Part shown: piece after piece, positions 1 through 6,558 of the stretch
Numbering within the stretch: position 1 is the first letter of the stretch
Layout of the letters: each line of letters starts with the position of its first letter
The notes under the pieces: model-generated
The model's database searches: none
Told to the model about the DNA's origin: nothing
Seen by the model: the letters and a program-made list of their open reading frames with translations, nothing else
Program-made: the position numbers and the translations under genes
NCBI GenBank assembly: GCA_955652255.1
Contig: CATPAW010000236.1
Location: forward strand, 1 to 13,152
Direction: 5' to 3'
DNA: 13,152 nt
Origin: an uncultured Chthoniobacterales bacterium
GTDB taxonomy: Bacteria; Verrucomicrobiota; Verrucomicrobiia; Chthoniobacterales; UBA10450

Positions 1-250
1 ATAATTTGTCGGATCGTATCTATAAAAGCCATTTTTAATCACTTGATCGACAAACCAACCGTTGATCCCCTCGTCGAAATGCGGTGGCTTGATCCCGAGC
101 AGAAAAAAGCGGAGGAACGCCGCCAGCCCGATGATCATCCACGGAACCCAATCGATTTCCGCGATGCGCGTTTGCCATGTGGCCGCCTGATCGCGCAGTG
201 TCGGAAAATCTGCTAGCGCGCCACCGTCCCCGCTGCTAGTACGCGCTGCA

Positions 251-258
<8 letters not shown>
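1..258 (-). CDS. Agl23/PMT-like membrane glycosyltransferase, N-terminal part only
   Basis: The minus strand is open from an ATG at 258-256 to the window edge (86 codons), so only the N-terminus is visible. A hydrophilic leader of about 37 residues is followed by a membrane segment at about residues 38-55 (WVPWMIIGLAAFLRFFLLGI). Then comes a loop with KPPHFDEGINGWF (58-69) and YRYDPTNY (79-86). In PMT/GT39-type enzymes the first extracytoplasmic loop carries an essential acidic pair, and the DE at 62-63 fits that place. The wording of this loop resembles the TIGR03663 family (flippase activity-associated protein Agl23), which is thought to act on lipid-linked sugars in the membrane. The family is inferred from the loop alone. 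The gene diverges from rfbB and their starts overlap by 8 bp, suggesting joint control of surface-glycan genes. No later ATG lies before the membrane segment. Confidence 0.6.
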
Positions 259-1240
<982 letters not shown>

Positions 1241-1272
1241 CAACCGCTAGTAAATGGTTTTCGTCCTGCGTG

Positions 1273-1338
1273 TTGTAGCTGCCAGTGTCCCCACCGGCAG
1301 TTTATTAGTTCTGCCGCCAGAGACGGCGGCAGCTACAA
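1273..1338 (+). repeat. TGTAGC-type palindromic element 1 (rfbB-rfbD spacer)
   Basis: An 11-bp perfect inverted repeat, TTGTAGCTGCC (1273-1283) and GGCAGCTACAA (1328-1338), encloses two further hairpins. The first is a short imperfect one around 1280-1300 (TGCC/GGCA and GTG/CAC). The second is an 8-bp perfect stem, CTGCCGCC (1311-1318) with GGCGGCAG (1325-1332). Size, end sequence and two-hairpin architecture match the elements at 5512 and 11936. It ends four bases before the rfbD ATG and fills the place where a ribosome-binding site would lie. Confidence 0.8.
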
Positions 1339-1342
1339 CGGC

Positions 1343-2341
1343 ATGAAAATCGCAATCCTCGGCGCGGGTGGCCGTCTCGGCGCCGCGCTGATGCGCGAAT
1401 ATCGAGAAAAATTTGACGTGACCGGTTTCAACCACGCGCACCTTGATCTCTCCGATCATGCACGACTGCGCGAAAAGCTCGGCACGCTCGATGTCGATCT
1501 TGTGATTAACGCCGCCGCCTTTACCAATGTCGATCTTTGCGAGACGCAGCGCGAAGAGGCCTTTCGCATCAATGCCGAGGCGCCGCGTATCCTGGCGGAG
1601 ATCTGTCGCGATAAAAGCGCGAAGCTCATTCACTTCAGCACCGATTACGTTTTTGATGGCGAAAAGCGCGAACCGTACCTTGAGGATGACGAAGCGCGAC
1701 CGATCAGCATTTACGGCGAATCAAAACGGGCAGGAGAGAAATTGGTTCTGCAAACGCAAGATCGACCCGCTTCGCGCCCCACGGGCAGCCGATTGGATCA
1801 ATCAGCTGGGTCGCCCAGCTCCTTCAATTTGGGTGCTTCCGGCATCGCGTCGCCTGATGTTGAAGGAGCTGCCCGGCTTCGCCGGGTTCGGCGACATCTC
1901 GTCGTGCGCGTCTCTTGGGTTTTCGGTCCGGACCGGCCGAGTTTTATCGACGGCATGATCAAGCGCGCGGGGGAAAGCGATCAGGTCGATGCCATCGCCG
2001 ATAAATTTTCCGCGCCCACTTACACCCGCGACATCGCGCAAATGCTTCCACGTTTCTTCGATGTCGATGTTGGCGGAATTTTGCACTTTGCAAATAGCGG
2101 TGAATGCAGTTGGCAGGAATACGCGCAGTGGGCCATCGATTGCTGTCACGCGGAAGGCGTTCCGCTCAAGGCCACAACGGTCGAGCCGCGCCGCATGGTC
2201 GAAATGAAAAACTGGATGGCGCGCCGTCCGGTTTATTCTGTTCTTTCTACCGCGAAATATCGCGCGCTTGCGGGAATCGCGCCGCGCTCTTGGCGTGACG
2301 CCGTTGCCGATTATGTTAAAAATTCTTATTCGAAAAAATGA
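1343..2341 (+). CDS. rfbD: dTDP-4-dehydrorhamnose reductase carrying an in-frame insert
   Basis: The final dTDP-L-rhamnose enzyme, which reduces dTDP-4-keto-rhamnose with NAD(P)H. The Rossmann motif GAGGRLG is at 7-13, FSTDYVFDG at 98-106, and the catalytic YGESK at 124-128 (Y124, K128). SWVFGPDRPSF at 191-201 and the C-terminal RPVYSVLSTAKY at 295-306 are typical. At 332 residues it is about 45 longer than usual RfbD proteins (about 285-290). The excess sits at residues 139-184, between GEKLVLQ and HLVVRVSWVFG, where family members are continuous. The insert is rich in Ser, Gly, Pro and Arg and is encoded by hairpin-forming DNA (separate entry). The frame is kept, and all motifs on both sides are intact, so the enzyme is probably active with a loop added. 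The start lies four bases after a palindromic element and has no visible Shine-Dalgarno. The stop overlaps the next start (ATGA). Confidence 0.93.
   Translation: MKIAILGAGGRLGAALMREYREKFDVTGFNHAHLDLSDHARLREKLGTLDVDLVINAAAFTNVDLCETQREEAFRINAEAPRILAEICRDKSAKLIHFSTDYVFDGEKREPYLEDDEARPISIYGESKRAGEKLVLQTQDRPASRPTGSRLDQSAGSPSSFNLGASGIASPDVEGAARLRRVRRHLVVRVSWVFGPDRPSFIDGMIKRAGESDQVDAIADKFSAPTYTRDIAQMLPRFFDVDVGGILHFANSGECSWQEYAQWAIDCCHAEGVPLKATTVEPRRMVEMKNWMARRPVYSVLSTAKYRALAGIAPRSWRDAVADYVKNSYSKK
1757..1894 (+). repeat. Palindromic segment inserted in frame within rfbD
   Basis: These approximate limits come from the point where RfbD family similarity is lost and regained; the exact junctions are not resolved. 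The segment holds an 11-bp perfect inverted repeat, AGCTCCTTCAA (1817-1827) with TTGAAGGAGCT (1860-1870). It is flanked by two compact hairpins with 3-nt loops: AGCTGGG/CCCAGCT (1804-1820, loop TCG) and CCCGGC/GCCGGG (1872-1886, loop TTC). Its length of about 138 bp is a multiple of three and has no stop in the rfbD frame. The architecture recalls the Rickettsia palindromic elements found inside open reading frames, but no sequence relation to them is claimed. Confidence 0.75.
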
Positions 2342-3003
2342 AAACGCTTCGTCTTATCCTGGCTGTCATCTTGTCGATCTTTTTTTCCGCGGCGGCGGGT
2401 GCCGAATTGAAATGGGAGCAAACGCAGGTCGAATTGCATCCAGCGGTCGGAGACAAAGAGGCGATCGGTCATTTTAAATATCAGAACACCAGTGATAAAC
2501 CGGTTCGGTTCAAATCCGTCCGCAGCTCCTGCGGTTGCACGACCGCACAGACGCAAAAGGAGGAGGTGCCGCCCAGCGAAAAGGGAGAGATCACAGCAAC
2601 GTTCAAAATCGGTGGTCGCACCGGCACACAGGTGAAAAACGTGACCGTGGATACGGACGATCCGGCGCATGCGGTAACAGTGCTTACGCTCAAGACTGTA
2701 CTACCGGAGGTGGTGGAAATCACACCGAGCTTTGTTTATTGGCAGGGCGGCGAAGCGCCCAAGCCGAAGACGATTGTAGTGCATCCCGGCAAAGATTTTC
2801 CGGTGAAAGAACTTAAGGTCACTTCGTCGAACCTCGAATTTTCGACAAAAGTCGAACGGGACAAAGGCACTGGCGAATTCAAGATCGACATCGCGCCAAA
2901 ACAGACGACGAGCCCAGCCGCCACCACGCTTACCCTCCAGCCCGACAATTCCACGAAGATATTTTACGTGAACGCGCGGGTGATGAACGCGCCTGCTCAG
3001 TAA
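2338..3003 (+). CDS. DUF1573 family exported protein
   Basis: A 221-residue protein with a clear Sec signal peptide: K3 and R5, a hydrophobic run (LILAVILSIFFSAAAGA, about 6-22) and probable cleavage after AGA near residue 22. The mature part begins with the DUF1573 signature, here FKYQNTSDKPV at 46-56 and SSCGCTTA at 63-70 (C65-x-C67). A second beta-rich, immunoglobulin-like half follows to the C-terminus. DUF1573 proteins are extracytoplasmic and their role is not established. The start overlaps the rfbD stop by four bases (ATGA), so translation is probably coupled, and the rhodanese gene begins three bases after the stop. Proximity to two other cysteine-pair envelope proteins suggests a shared thiol-related role (inference). 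Family call confident, function unknown. Confidence 0.85.
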   Translation: MKTLRLILAVILSIFFSAAAGAELKWEQTQVELHPAVGDKEAIGHFKYQNTSDKPVRFKSVRSSCGCTTAQTQKEEVPPSEKGEITATFKIGGRTGTQVKNVTVDTDDPAHAVTVLTLKTVLPEVVEITPSFVYWQGGEAPKPKTIVVHPGKDFPVKELKVTSSNLEFSTKVERDKGTGEFKIDIAPKQTTSPAATTLTLQPDNSTKIFYVNARVMNAPAQ

Positions 3004-3006
3004 CTT

Positions 3007-3435
3007 GTGAAATCTGCGCTGCTGCGCCAGCTCTCGCTCCTCGCCGCGCTGGCGCTTGTTCCTGCGATCGGCCAGGCTATTTACTTTCGCAATAAAGTTT
3101 CGTGGCAGTCGCCGCTTCCCGTTTCCGAAATTGTTACGCTCACGCAAGCGCGCTCCTGGGGCGAGAACACGATCTGGGTTGATGCACGACCGGACGAAGA
3201 ATTTGCGTATGAACATGTCCCCGGCGCGATCTTATTAAACGAAGATCATTGGAACGAATTGCTCGCGCAATTCCTGCAAAAATGGTCGCCGGAGAAAAAA
3301 GTCGTTGTTTACTGCAGCAGCCAGAGCTGCAACGCCAGCCGCGAGGTCGCGCGCCGCTTGCGCGATGAAGCGCAGCTTAAAAACGTCTTTGTGCTCGAGG
3401 GCGGCTGGGAAGAATGGCTGAAAACAAAGAAATGA
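3007..3435 (+). CDS. Membrane-anchored or exported rhodanese-like protein
   Basis: A 142-residue single-domain rhodanese with an N-terminal hydrophobic segment (about residues 9-26) that acts as an anchor or signal, placing the domain outside the cytoplasm. Family marks are VDARPDEEFAYEHVPGA (58-74), the active-site strand VVVYC (C103) and LEGGWEEWL (130-138). The active loop reads C-S-S-Q-S-C, so C103 is followed by a second cysteine at 108, unlike the common CRSGNRS loop. A persulfide on C103 or a C103-C108 disulfide are both conceivable. The start is the GTG at 3007, three bases after the DUF1573 stop, and no ATG in frame would keep the hydrophobic segment. The gene probably belongs to the rfbB-rfbD-DUF1573 transcript. 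Sulfur transfer or thiol redox is the likely chemistry; the partner is unknown. Confidence 0.85.
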   Translation: MKSALLRQLSLLAALALVPAIGQAIYFRNKVSWQSPLPVSEIVTLTQARSWGENTIWVDARPDEEFAYEHVPGAILLNEDHWNELLAQFLQKWSPEKKVVVYCSSQSCNASREVARRLRDEAQLKNVFVLEGGWEEWLKTKK

Positions 3436-3535
3436 AGCAAACATCGAACGCTGAATGTCGAAACTCGAATAATCGGAAACTCAGAGCCTCTGCATTCGAT
3501 ATTGGGCGTTGGGTGTTGGGCGCTGGGCGTTTTCT
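3436..3535. repeat. Heptamer-periodic imperfect inverted repeat
   Basis: The spacer between the rhodanese and mauE-like genes is built of 7-bp steps. The right part reads TTGGGCG, TTGGGTG, TTGGGCG, CTGGGCG (3502-3529). The left part contains TCGAACG, CTGAATG, TCGAAAC, TCGAATA (3444-3471). The left arm, reverse-complemented, matches the right arm at about 19 of 25 positions (3438-3462 against 3495-3519). The centre is a perfect small palindrome CAGAG-C-CTCTG (3482-3492). As RNA it could form a long imperfect hairpin. Confidence 0.7.
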
Positions 3536-3542
3536 GTAAGAG

Positions 3543-3998
3543 ATGGATTTCTCTCGGAGTACCATCGCATGGCGCATTGTCGATCCTATCGTTGGCGGCG
3601 TTTTCATTTACGCCGGCGCGATCAAAGCGCTCGATCCGATTCGTTTTGCCAACGATATCGACAACTACAAGATTTTGCCGTGGATGATCGGTATCCGGCT
3701 CGCGTTTTATTTGCCCTGGCTGGAAATCTTCTGCGGACTCGCATTGATCGCGCGGCGCCTTTATTTCGGGGGATTGTCGATCTTGACCGCGCTCATTTCC
3801 GTCTTCATCGCGGCCACCGTTTCTGCAAAAATCCGCGGACTCGACATCAGCTGCGGTTGTTTCGGTCGCGCCAGCAAAAACTGGAGCTTGCCTGCGCATC
3901 TCGCGCTCGATTTTGTCTTGCTGATCTTTCTTCTTTTGCTTTTAGGTCGCGCGCGTGGACAAGGCGGCGCGAATTCGCCACGAAACGTCGATGTATAA
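3543..3998 (+). CDS. MauE/DoxX-family redox-associated membrane protein
   Basis: A 151-residue membrane protein with four predicted helices (about 13-30, 53-70, 76-95 and 118-136). Between helices 3 and 4 it has the diagnostic GLDISCGCFG block (99-108), with C104 and C106. Its second helix contains LEIFCGLALI (C64). MauE/DoxX-type proteins of this kind sit in the cytoplasmic membrane and are linked to disulfide or thiol chemistry. MauE itself is needed for methylamine dehydrogenase maturation, but no mau genes are present here. The proximity of an exported rhodanese and a DUF1573 protein fits a thiol-handling module (inference). AAGAG precedes the ATG closely. The C-terminal tail after residue 137 is polar and its stop overlaps the next gene. 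Confidence 0.82.
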   Translation: MDFSRSTIAWRIVDPIVGGVFIYAGAIKALDPIRFANDIDNYKILPWMIGIRLAFYLPWLEIFCGLALIARRLYFGGLSILTALISVFIAATVSAKIRGLDISCGCFGRASKNWSLPAHLALDFVLLIFLLLLLGRARGQGGANSPRNVDV

Positions 3999-4473
3999 AA
4001 TCCCAGAGGAGTTTCGCGATTTGCTCGAGGCGGACCGGCTCAGAAGAGCGCAAGCGGCCTTTGCCGCTGCGGCCGAAGAAGGAAGAAATTTAACATTCGA
4101 AAACGAAAAGAGAGTTCGTTTCGTTGGTGAGCGACTGCGCAATGCTCAGAACGAACTCGGAAAAGCCCAGAAGGCGTTCGATCTGGCGACCGGCGAACCC
4201 AAGCCGATTAGATTGACGCCTGCGGTCATCGAGGAGATCGGCAAACATTTTCCCGCCGCGCAGCATGATTTCGTAAAACAAATTCTCGACCAAGAATGCG
4301 GGCGGACGATCCCGTTCTGTCGGGAAGCAACGGCGCAAGAATTGGAATATATTCGGCTGTGCGTGCTGCGGCTGAGCAAAGGCAATCTTTCCGAGCTCCG
4401 CAAATGCGTCGAACTCGCGAACATTGATCAGCGCGACGTGTTTTTGGCGGCGGGACCGTTGATGAAAAAATGA
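3991..4473 (+). CDS. Conserved-looking hypothetical protein, alpha-helical
   Basis: I do not recognise this 160-residue protein. From the ATG at 3991 it begins MYKIPEEFRDLLEADRLRR and continues with a charged, alanine-rich helical stretch to about residue 70. A second helical part follows, with LTPAVIEEIGKHFPAA, and its two central cysteines lie in QECGRTIPFC. It has no signal peptide or membrane segment. A GTG at 3955 would add 12 residues and overlap the preceding gene by 44 bp. The ATG at 3991 overlaps the mauE-like stop by only 8 bp and gives a more natural N-terminus, so I prefer it. The tight overlap implies transcription with the upstream genes. The coding call is supported by uninterrupted frame and protein-like composition. 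Confidence 0.65.
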   Translation: MYKIPEEFRDLLEADRLRRAQAAFAAAAEEGRNLTFENEKRVRFVGERLRNAQNELGKAQKAFDLATGEPKPIRLTPAVIEEIGKHFPAAQHDFVKQILDQECGRTIPFCREATAQELEYIRLCVLRLSKGNLSELRKCVELANIDQRDVFLAAGPLMKK

Positions 4474-4480
4474 AATCTTT

Positions 4481-4630
4481 ATGATCAGAAAGCTCAAGTC
4501 TGGCGGCTATCGATTGTATTCGCGGAAGAAGAACCCAAAGACCGGCAAGCGAAGGAATCTGGGCACGTTCAAGACCCGCGCTGCGGCTAAGAAGCACGAA
4601 AGAGCGGTGCAGTACTTTAAGCGGAAGTAA
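4481..4630 (+). CDS. Small highly basic 49-residue protein
   Basis: An ATG at 4481, seven bases after the preceding stop, opens a 49-codon frame ending TAA at 4628-4630. The protein is strongly basic, with about 19 Lys/Arg and two acidic-free thirds. Its pattern GYRLYSRKKNPKTGKRRNLG, then a TRAAAKKHE helix and YFKRK, looks like a small beta-hairpin plus helix. It resembles the short DNA-binding arm domain seen at the N-terminus of some tyrosine integrases. I recall similar free-standing small proteins in varied bacteria, but no function is known to me. The compositional pattern argues against a chance frame. A DNA- or RNA-binding role is inference. Confidence 0.7.
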   Translation: MIRKLKSGGYRLYSRKKNPKTGKRRNLGTFKTRAAAKKHERAVQYFKRK

Positions 4631-4634
4631 CGAT

Positions 4635-4694
4635 TTGTAGGGCAGGCGCATCTCTACCGAATTATTTTTGGCAACCGGAGCGGCTGTCCTACAA
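4635..4694. repeat. TGTAG-type palindromic element 2
   Basis: Outer arms TTGTAGGGCAG (4635-4645) and CTGTCCTACAA (4684-4694) are inverted repeats with 10 of 11 matches; the mismatch can pair as G-U. The interior is more degenerate than in the other copies and no strong inner hairpin is obvious. Its 60-bp length, TGTAG ends and intergenic position match the family. It starts five bases after the stop of the small basic protein gene. Confidence 0.65.
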
Positions 4695-4729
4695 TTTTTG
4701 GAGAACAAACAAACAAGAGGAAATTATTT

Positions 4730-4993
4730 ATGAATTACATATTGATTCGTCACAAAGTCGCAGACTTTGCCAAGTGGAAACCCGTTTATGACGGGCACGC
4801 GTCCGCGCGTGCGAGCGCCGGACTCAAAGAGGAGCATCTCCTGCGCAACATCGACAATCCGAACGAAGTAATCCTGCTTTTCTCAGCCGAGGACCTTAAC
4901 AACGCGAAGGCCTTTGCCGCGTCACCGGATTTGCGCGAGAGGATGCAAACGGCAGGAGTGAGCGACAAGCCGGATATTTATTTTTTGAAATAG
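4730..4993 (+). CDS. Small ABM/cyclase-like ferredoxin-fold protein
   Basis: An 87-residue protein beginning MNYILIRHKVADFAKWKPVYDGH and containing NEVILLFSAEDLNNAKAF and a C-terminal DIYFLK strand. The order strand, helix, strand, strand, helix, strand resembles dimeric alpha/beta-barrel proteins (antibiotic biosynthesis monooxygenase-like or DUF1330-like). The whole protein is a single such domain, usual for the group. The start is supported by AGAGGA (4717-4722) about eight bases upstream, one of the few clear Shine-Dalgarno sites in this window. Substrate unknown; such proteins range from monooxygenases to stress proteins. It probably has its own promoter, since an element and about 100 bp separate it from the upstream gene. 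Confidence 0.72.
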   Translation: MNYILIRHKVADFAKWKPVYDGHASARASAGLKEEHLLRNIDNPNEVILLFSAEDLNNAKAFAASPDLRERMQTAGVSDKPDIYFLK

Positions 4994-5032
4994 CCAGCTC
5001 GATCTTTTGTTCTTTGGGCGTTTAGTACGACA

Positions 5033-5511
5033 GTGAACATTCGCCCTGCGGTAGAACAAGATCGTGATGCGATCTAGAATATCTTCCACGAGGTCGTGGC
5101 CGCGGGTGACACCTACGCATTCGATCCGCAGATGTCGCACGAAGATGCGCTGGCGTATTGGTTTCGGGCTGACACGCACGCTTACATCGCCGAACAAGAT
5201 CGACATCTTGTCGGCACTTACATTTTAAGACCGAATCAACCGGGGCCGGTTCGCATGTCGCGAACGCGGCGTTCATGGTCGCGCTGAATGCGCGCGGACA
5301 AGGAATCGGTCGCGGCATGGGCGAGCATTGCCTGAGCGAAGCGCGCCGGATCGGATTCCGTGCCATGCAGTTTAATTTTGTCGTCTCGACAAACGAACCG
5401 GCGATTCATCTCTGGCACCAGCTCGGTTTCAAGATCGTTGGCACCTTGCCGGGCGCGTTTCGGCATCCGCAGAGGGGATATGTCGATGTTTACGTCATGT
5501 TCCGTTCGTAT
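5033..5511 (+). pseudogene. GNAT-family N-acetyltransferase, nonsense plus frameshift
   Basis: The remains of a phosphinothricin/RimI-like GNAT enzyme of about 160 residues. The first frame starts at GTG 5033 (VNIRPAVEQDRDAI) and meets TAG at 5075-5077, where relatives that I recall have Trp; TGG to TAG is one change. The same frame resumes with NIFHEVVAAGDTYAFDP and HAYIAEQDRHLVGTYILRPNQPG. Near 5241-5250 the similarity jumps to the next frame: GSHVANAAFMVALNARGQGIG, containing the acetyl-CoA loop RGQGIGRGMG, then FNFVVSTNEPAIHLWHQLGF and GYVDVYVMFRS. The C-terminus runs into palindromic element 3, which removes a normal stop and leaves the frame open to about 5700. With two independent lesions, the gene is unlikely to be functional unless the assembly is wrong. 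Confidence 0.82.
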
Positions 5512-5562
5512 TGTAGCCACGGCCCTGCGGGCCGTCGGACGTCGCGCAGCGACGTGGCTACA
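5512..5562. repeat. TGTAGC-type palindromic element 3
   Basis: This is the cleanest copy: 51 bp with 9-bp perfect inverted ends, TGTAGCCAC (5512-5520) and GTGGCTACA (5554-5562). Inside are two perfect hairpins with 3-nt loops: GGCCC-TGC-GGGCC (5521-5533) and ACGTCGC-GCA-GCGACGT (5539-5555). The second overlaps the outer arm by two bases, so a cloverleaf and two separate hairpins are alternative folds. It lies exactly where the broken acetyltransferase gene should end. Confidence 0.85.
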
Positions 5563-5668
5563 GCAATTGCCGTTTGTAATTTTCGTTCGTTAGGCCGAAC
5601 TGTGAGCGACGATGCAAACGGTGATTCAAGTCATCACGAGTGGCCACGGATCTTTGCGAAGCAGGATC

Positions 5669-5941
5669 ATGGACGATTTGCAACTCGAACGAAAGTTTAA
5701 GTTCGAGCGTAAGTGGCATAAACAGCCTGGACGTCCTCATGGTTGGGCGAAAATTCGCAGCGCCCGAAAAAACGTTCCCGGTGCGATCAATTTGGAATGG
5801 CATGGACGCAGCGGAACCCTTATCTGTCGCGTTGTGACCAAGCTGGGCAACAAACCGAACTCCATCATCGGCGACTTCGTCGATTATCTGCTCGCCCGAC
5901 ATCAGAGCCGCATTCTCTCCATTCACATCATGCGGCGATAA
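5669..5941 (+). CDS. Small hypothetical protein
   Basis: I do not recognise this 90-residue protein. It begins MDDLQLERKFKFERKWHKQ, continues GRPHGWAKIRSARKNVPGA and then alternates short strands and helices (GTLICRVVTKL, IIGDFVDYLLARH, ILSIHIM). It is basic, with one cysteine and no signal peptide. An ATG at 5612 would add 19 residues of less regular composition; GCAGGA sits just before the internal ATG but with tight spacing, so the start is uncertain. The next gene begins eight bases after its stop, suggesting a two-gene unit. The 106 bases between element 3 and this start hold no other feature I can support. Confidence 0.55.
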   Translation: MDDLQLERKFKFERKWHKQPGRPHGWAKIRSARKNVPGAINLEWHGRSGTLICRVVTKLGNKPNSIIGDFVDYLLARHQSRILSIHIMRR

Positions 5942-5949
5942 TTGCCCGG

Positions 5950-6534
5950 ATGAAAGCAACTCAAGCCGCGCTCGGTTTTCGCGTGAAGTCAGGCTGGGCT
6001 GTCGCCGTTCTCATGAGCGGTTCATTGCGCTCACCGCAATCGTGCGACAGTTGCGTGATCAATCTTTCTGATCCACGCCATCCGGCAACGCGACAGCCTT
6101 ATCATGCCGCGATGGGGCTGCTCGAGACCAATGCGAGGAAACTAAAACGGCGGACGCAAAGCGTCCGGCGCACGACCGAGCAATCCGTTGTCGATCTTCT
6201 CCAGCGGTACATCGACAACGATTACAAAATTCGGTTCGCCGGTCTCGTTGTCGGAAGTGTGATCGATCCGGGCTCGATCGCCAATCCGCACATTCGCGCG
6301 CACGCCTTGGAAGGACGCCTGTTTCGAACGACACTCGCCGCTGCTTTGCAATCGCACAGCATTCGCTGCGCTGCCTTCACGGAACGCAGTGCTTACGCGA
6401 CCGCAGCAAAGGCTCTTGGTACATCGCCCGCTCAAATAAAATACACTGTCACTAATCTTGGTGATTCAGCGAATGGTGCGTGGCGCGCGGAACAAAAACT
6501 AGCAGCGTTGGCAGCCTGGATGTCGTTGCGATAA
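5950..6534 (+). CDS. Hypothetical protein of about 194 residues
   Basis: An unrecognised soluble protein. It opens MKATQAALGFRVKSGWAVAVLM, has a cysteine pair S-C-D-S-C at 31-35, then ATRQPYHAAMGLLE (46-59). A charged helix follows to about residue 88. The second half has a strand-rich part (IRFAGLVVGSVIDPGS) followed by NPHIRAHALEGRLFRTTLAAAL (112-133) and CAAFTERSAYATAAKALG. The C-terminus WRAEQKLAALAAWMSL is helical. The SGWA/VVGSV strands and the HIRAHALEG helix look like an alpha/beta domain, but I assign no family. It starts eight bases after the preceding small gene and ends 24 bp before the convergent glucosidase gene. A same-frame upstream start at 5743 would overlap that small gene by about 200 bp and is unlikely. 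Confidence 0.65.
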   Translation: MKATQAALGFRVKSGWAVAVLMSGSLRSPQSCDSCVINLSDPRHPATRQPYHAAMGLLETNARKLKRRTQSVRRTTEQSVVDLLQRYIDNDYKIRFAGLVVGSVIDPGSIANPHIRAHALEGRLFRTTLAAALQSHSIRCAAFTERSAYATAAKALGTSPAQIKYTVTNLGDSANGAWRAEQKLAALAAWMSLR

Positions 6535-6558
6535 ACGAAACGCGCTCAGTTAAAAAGA

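Noticed and set aside
5275..5700. A 141-codon plus-strand frame as an intact gene
   Set aside because: It contains only the C-terminal half of the acetyltransferase and continues through a palindromic element into unrelated DNA.
5743..5949. N-terminal extension of the 194-residue gene from an ATG at 5743
   Set aside because: It would overlap the 90-residue gene out of frame for about 200 bp and adds residues of shadow-like composition.
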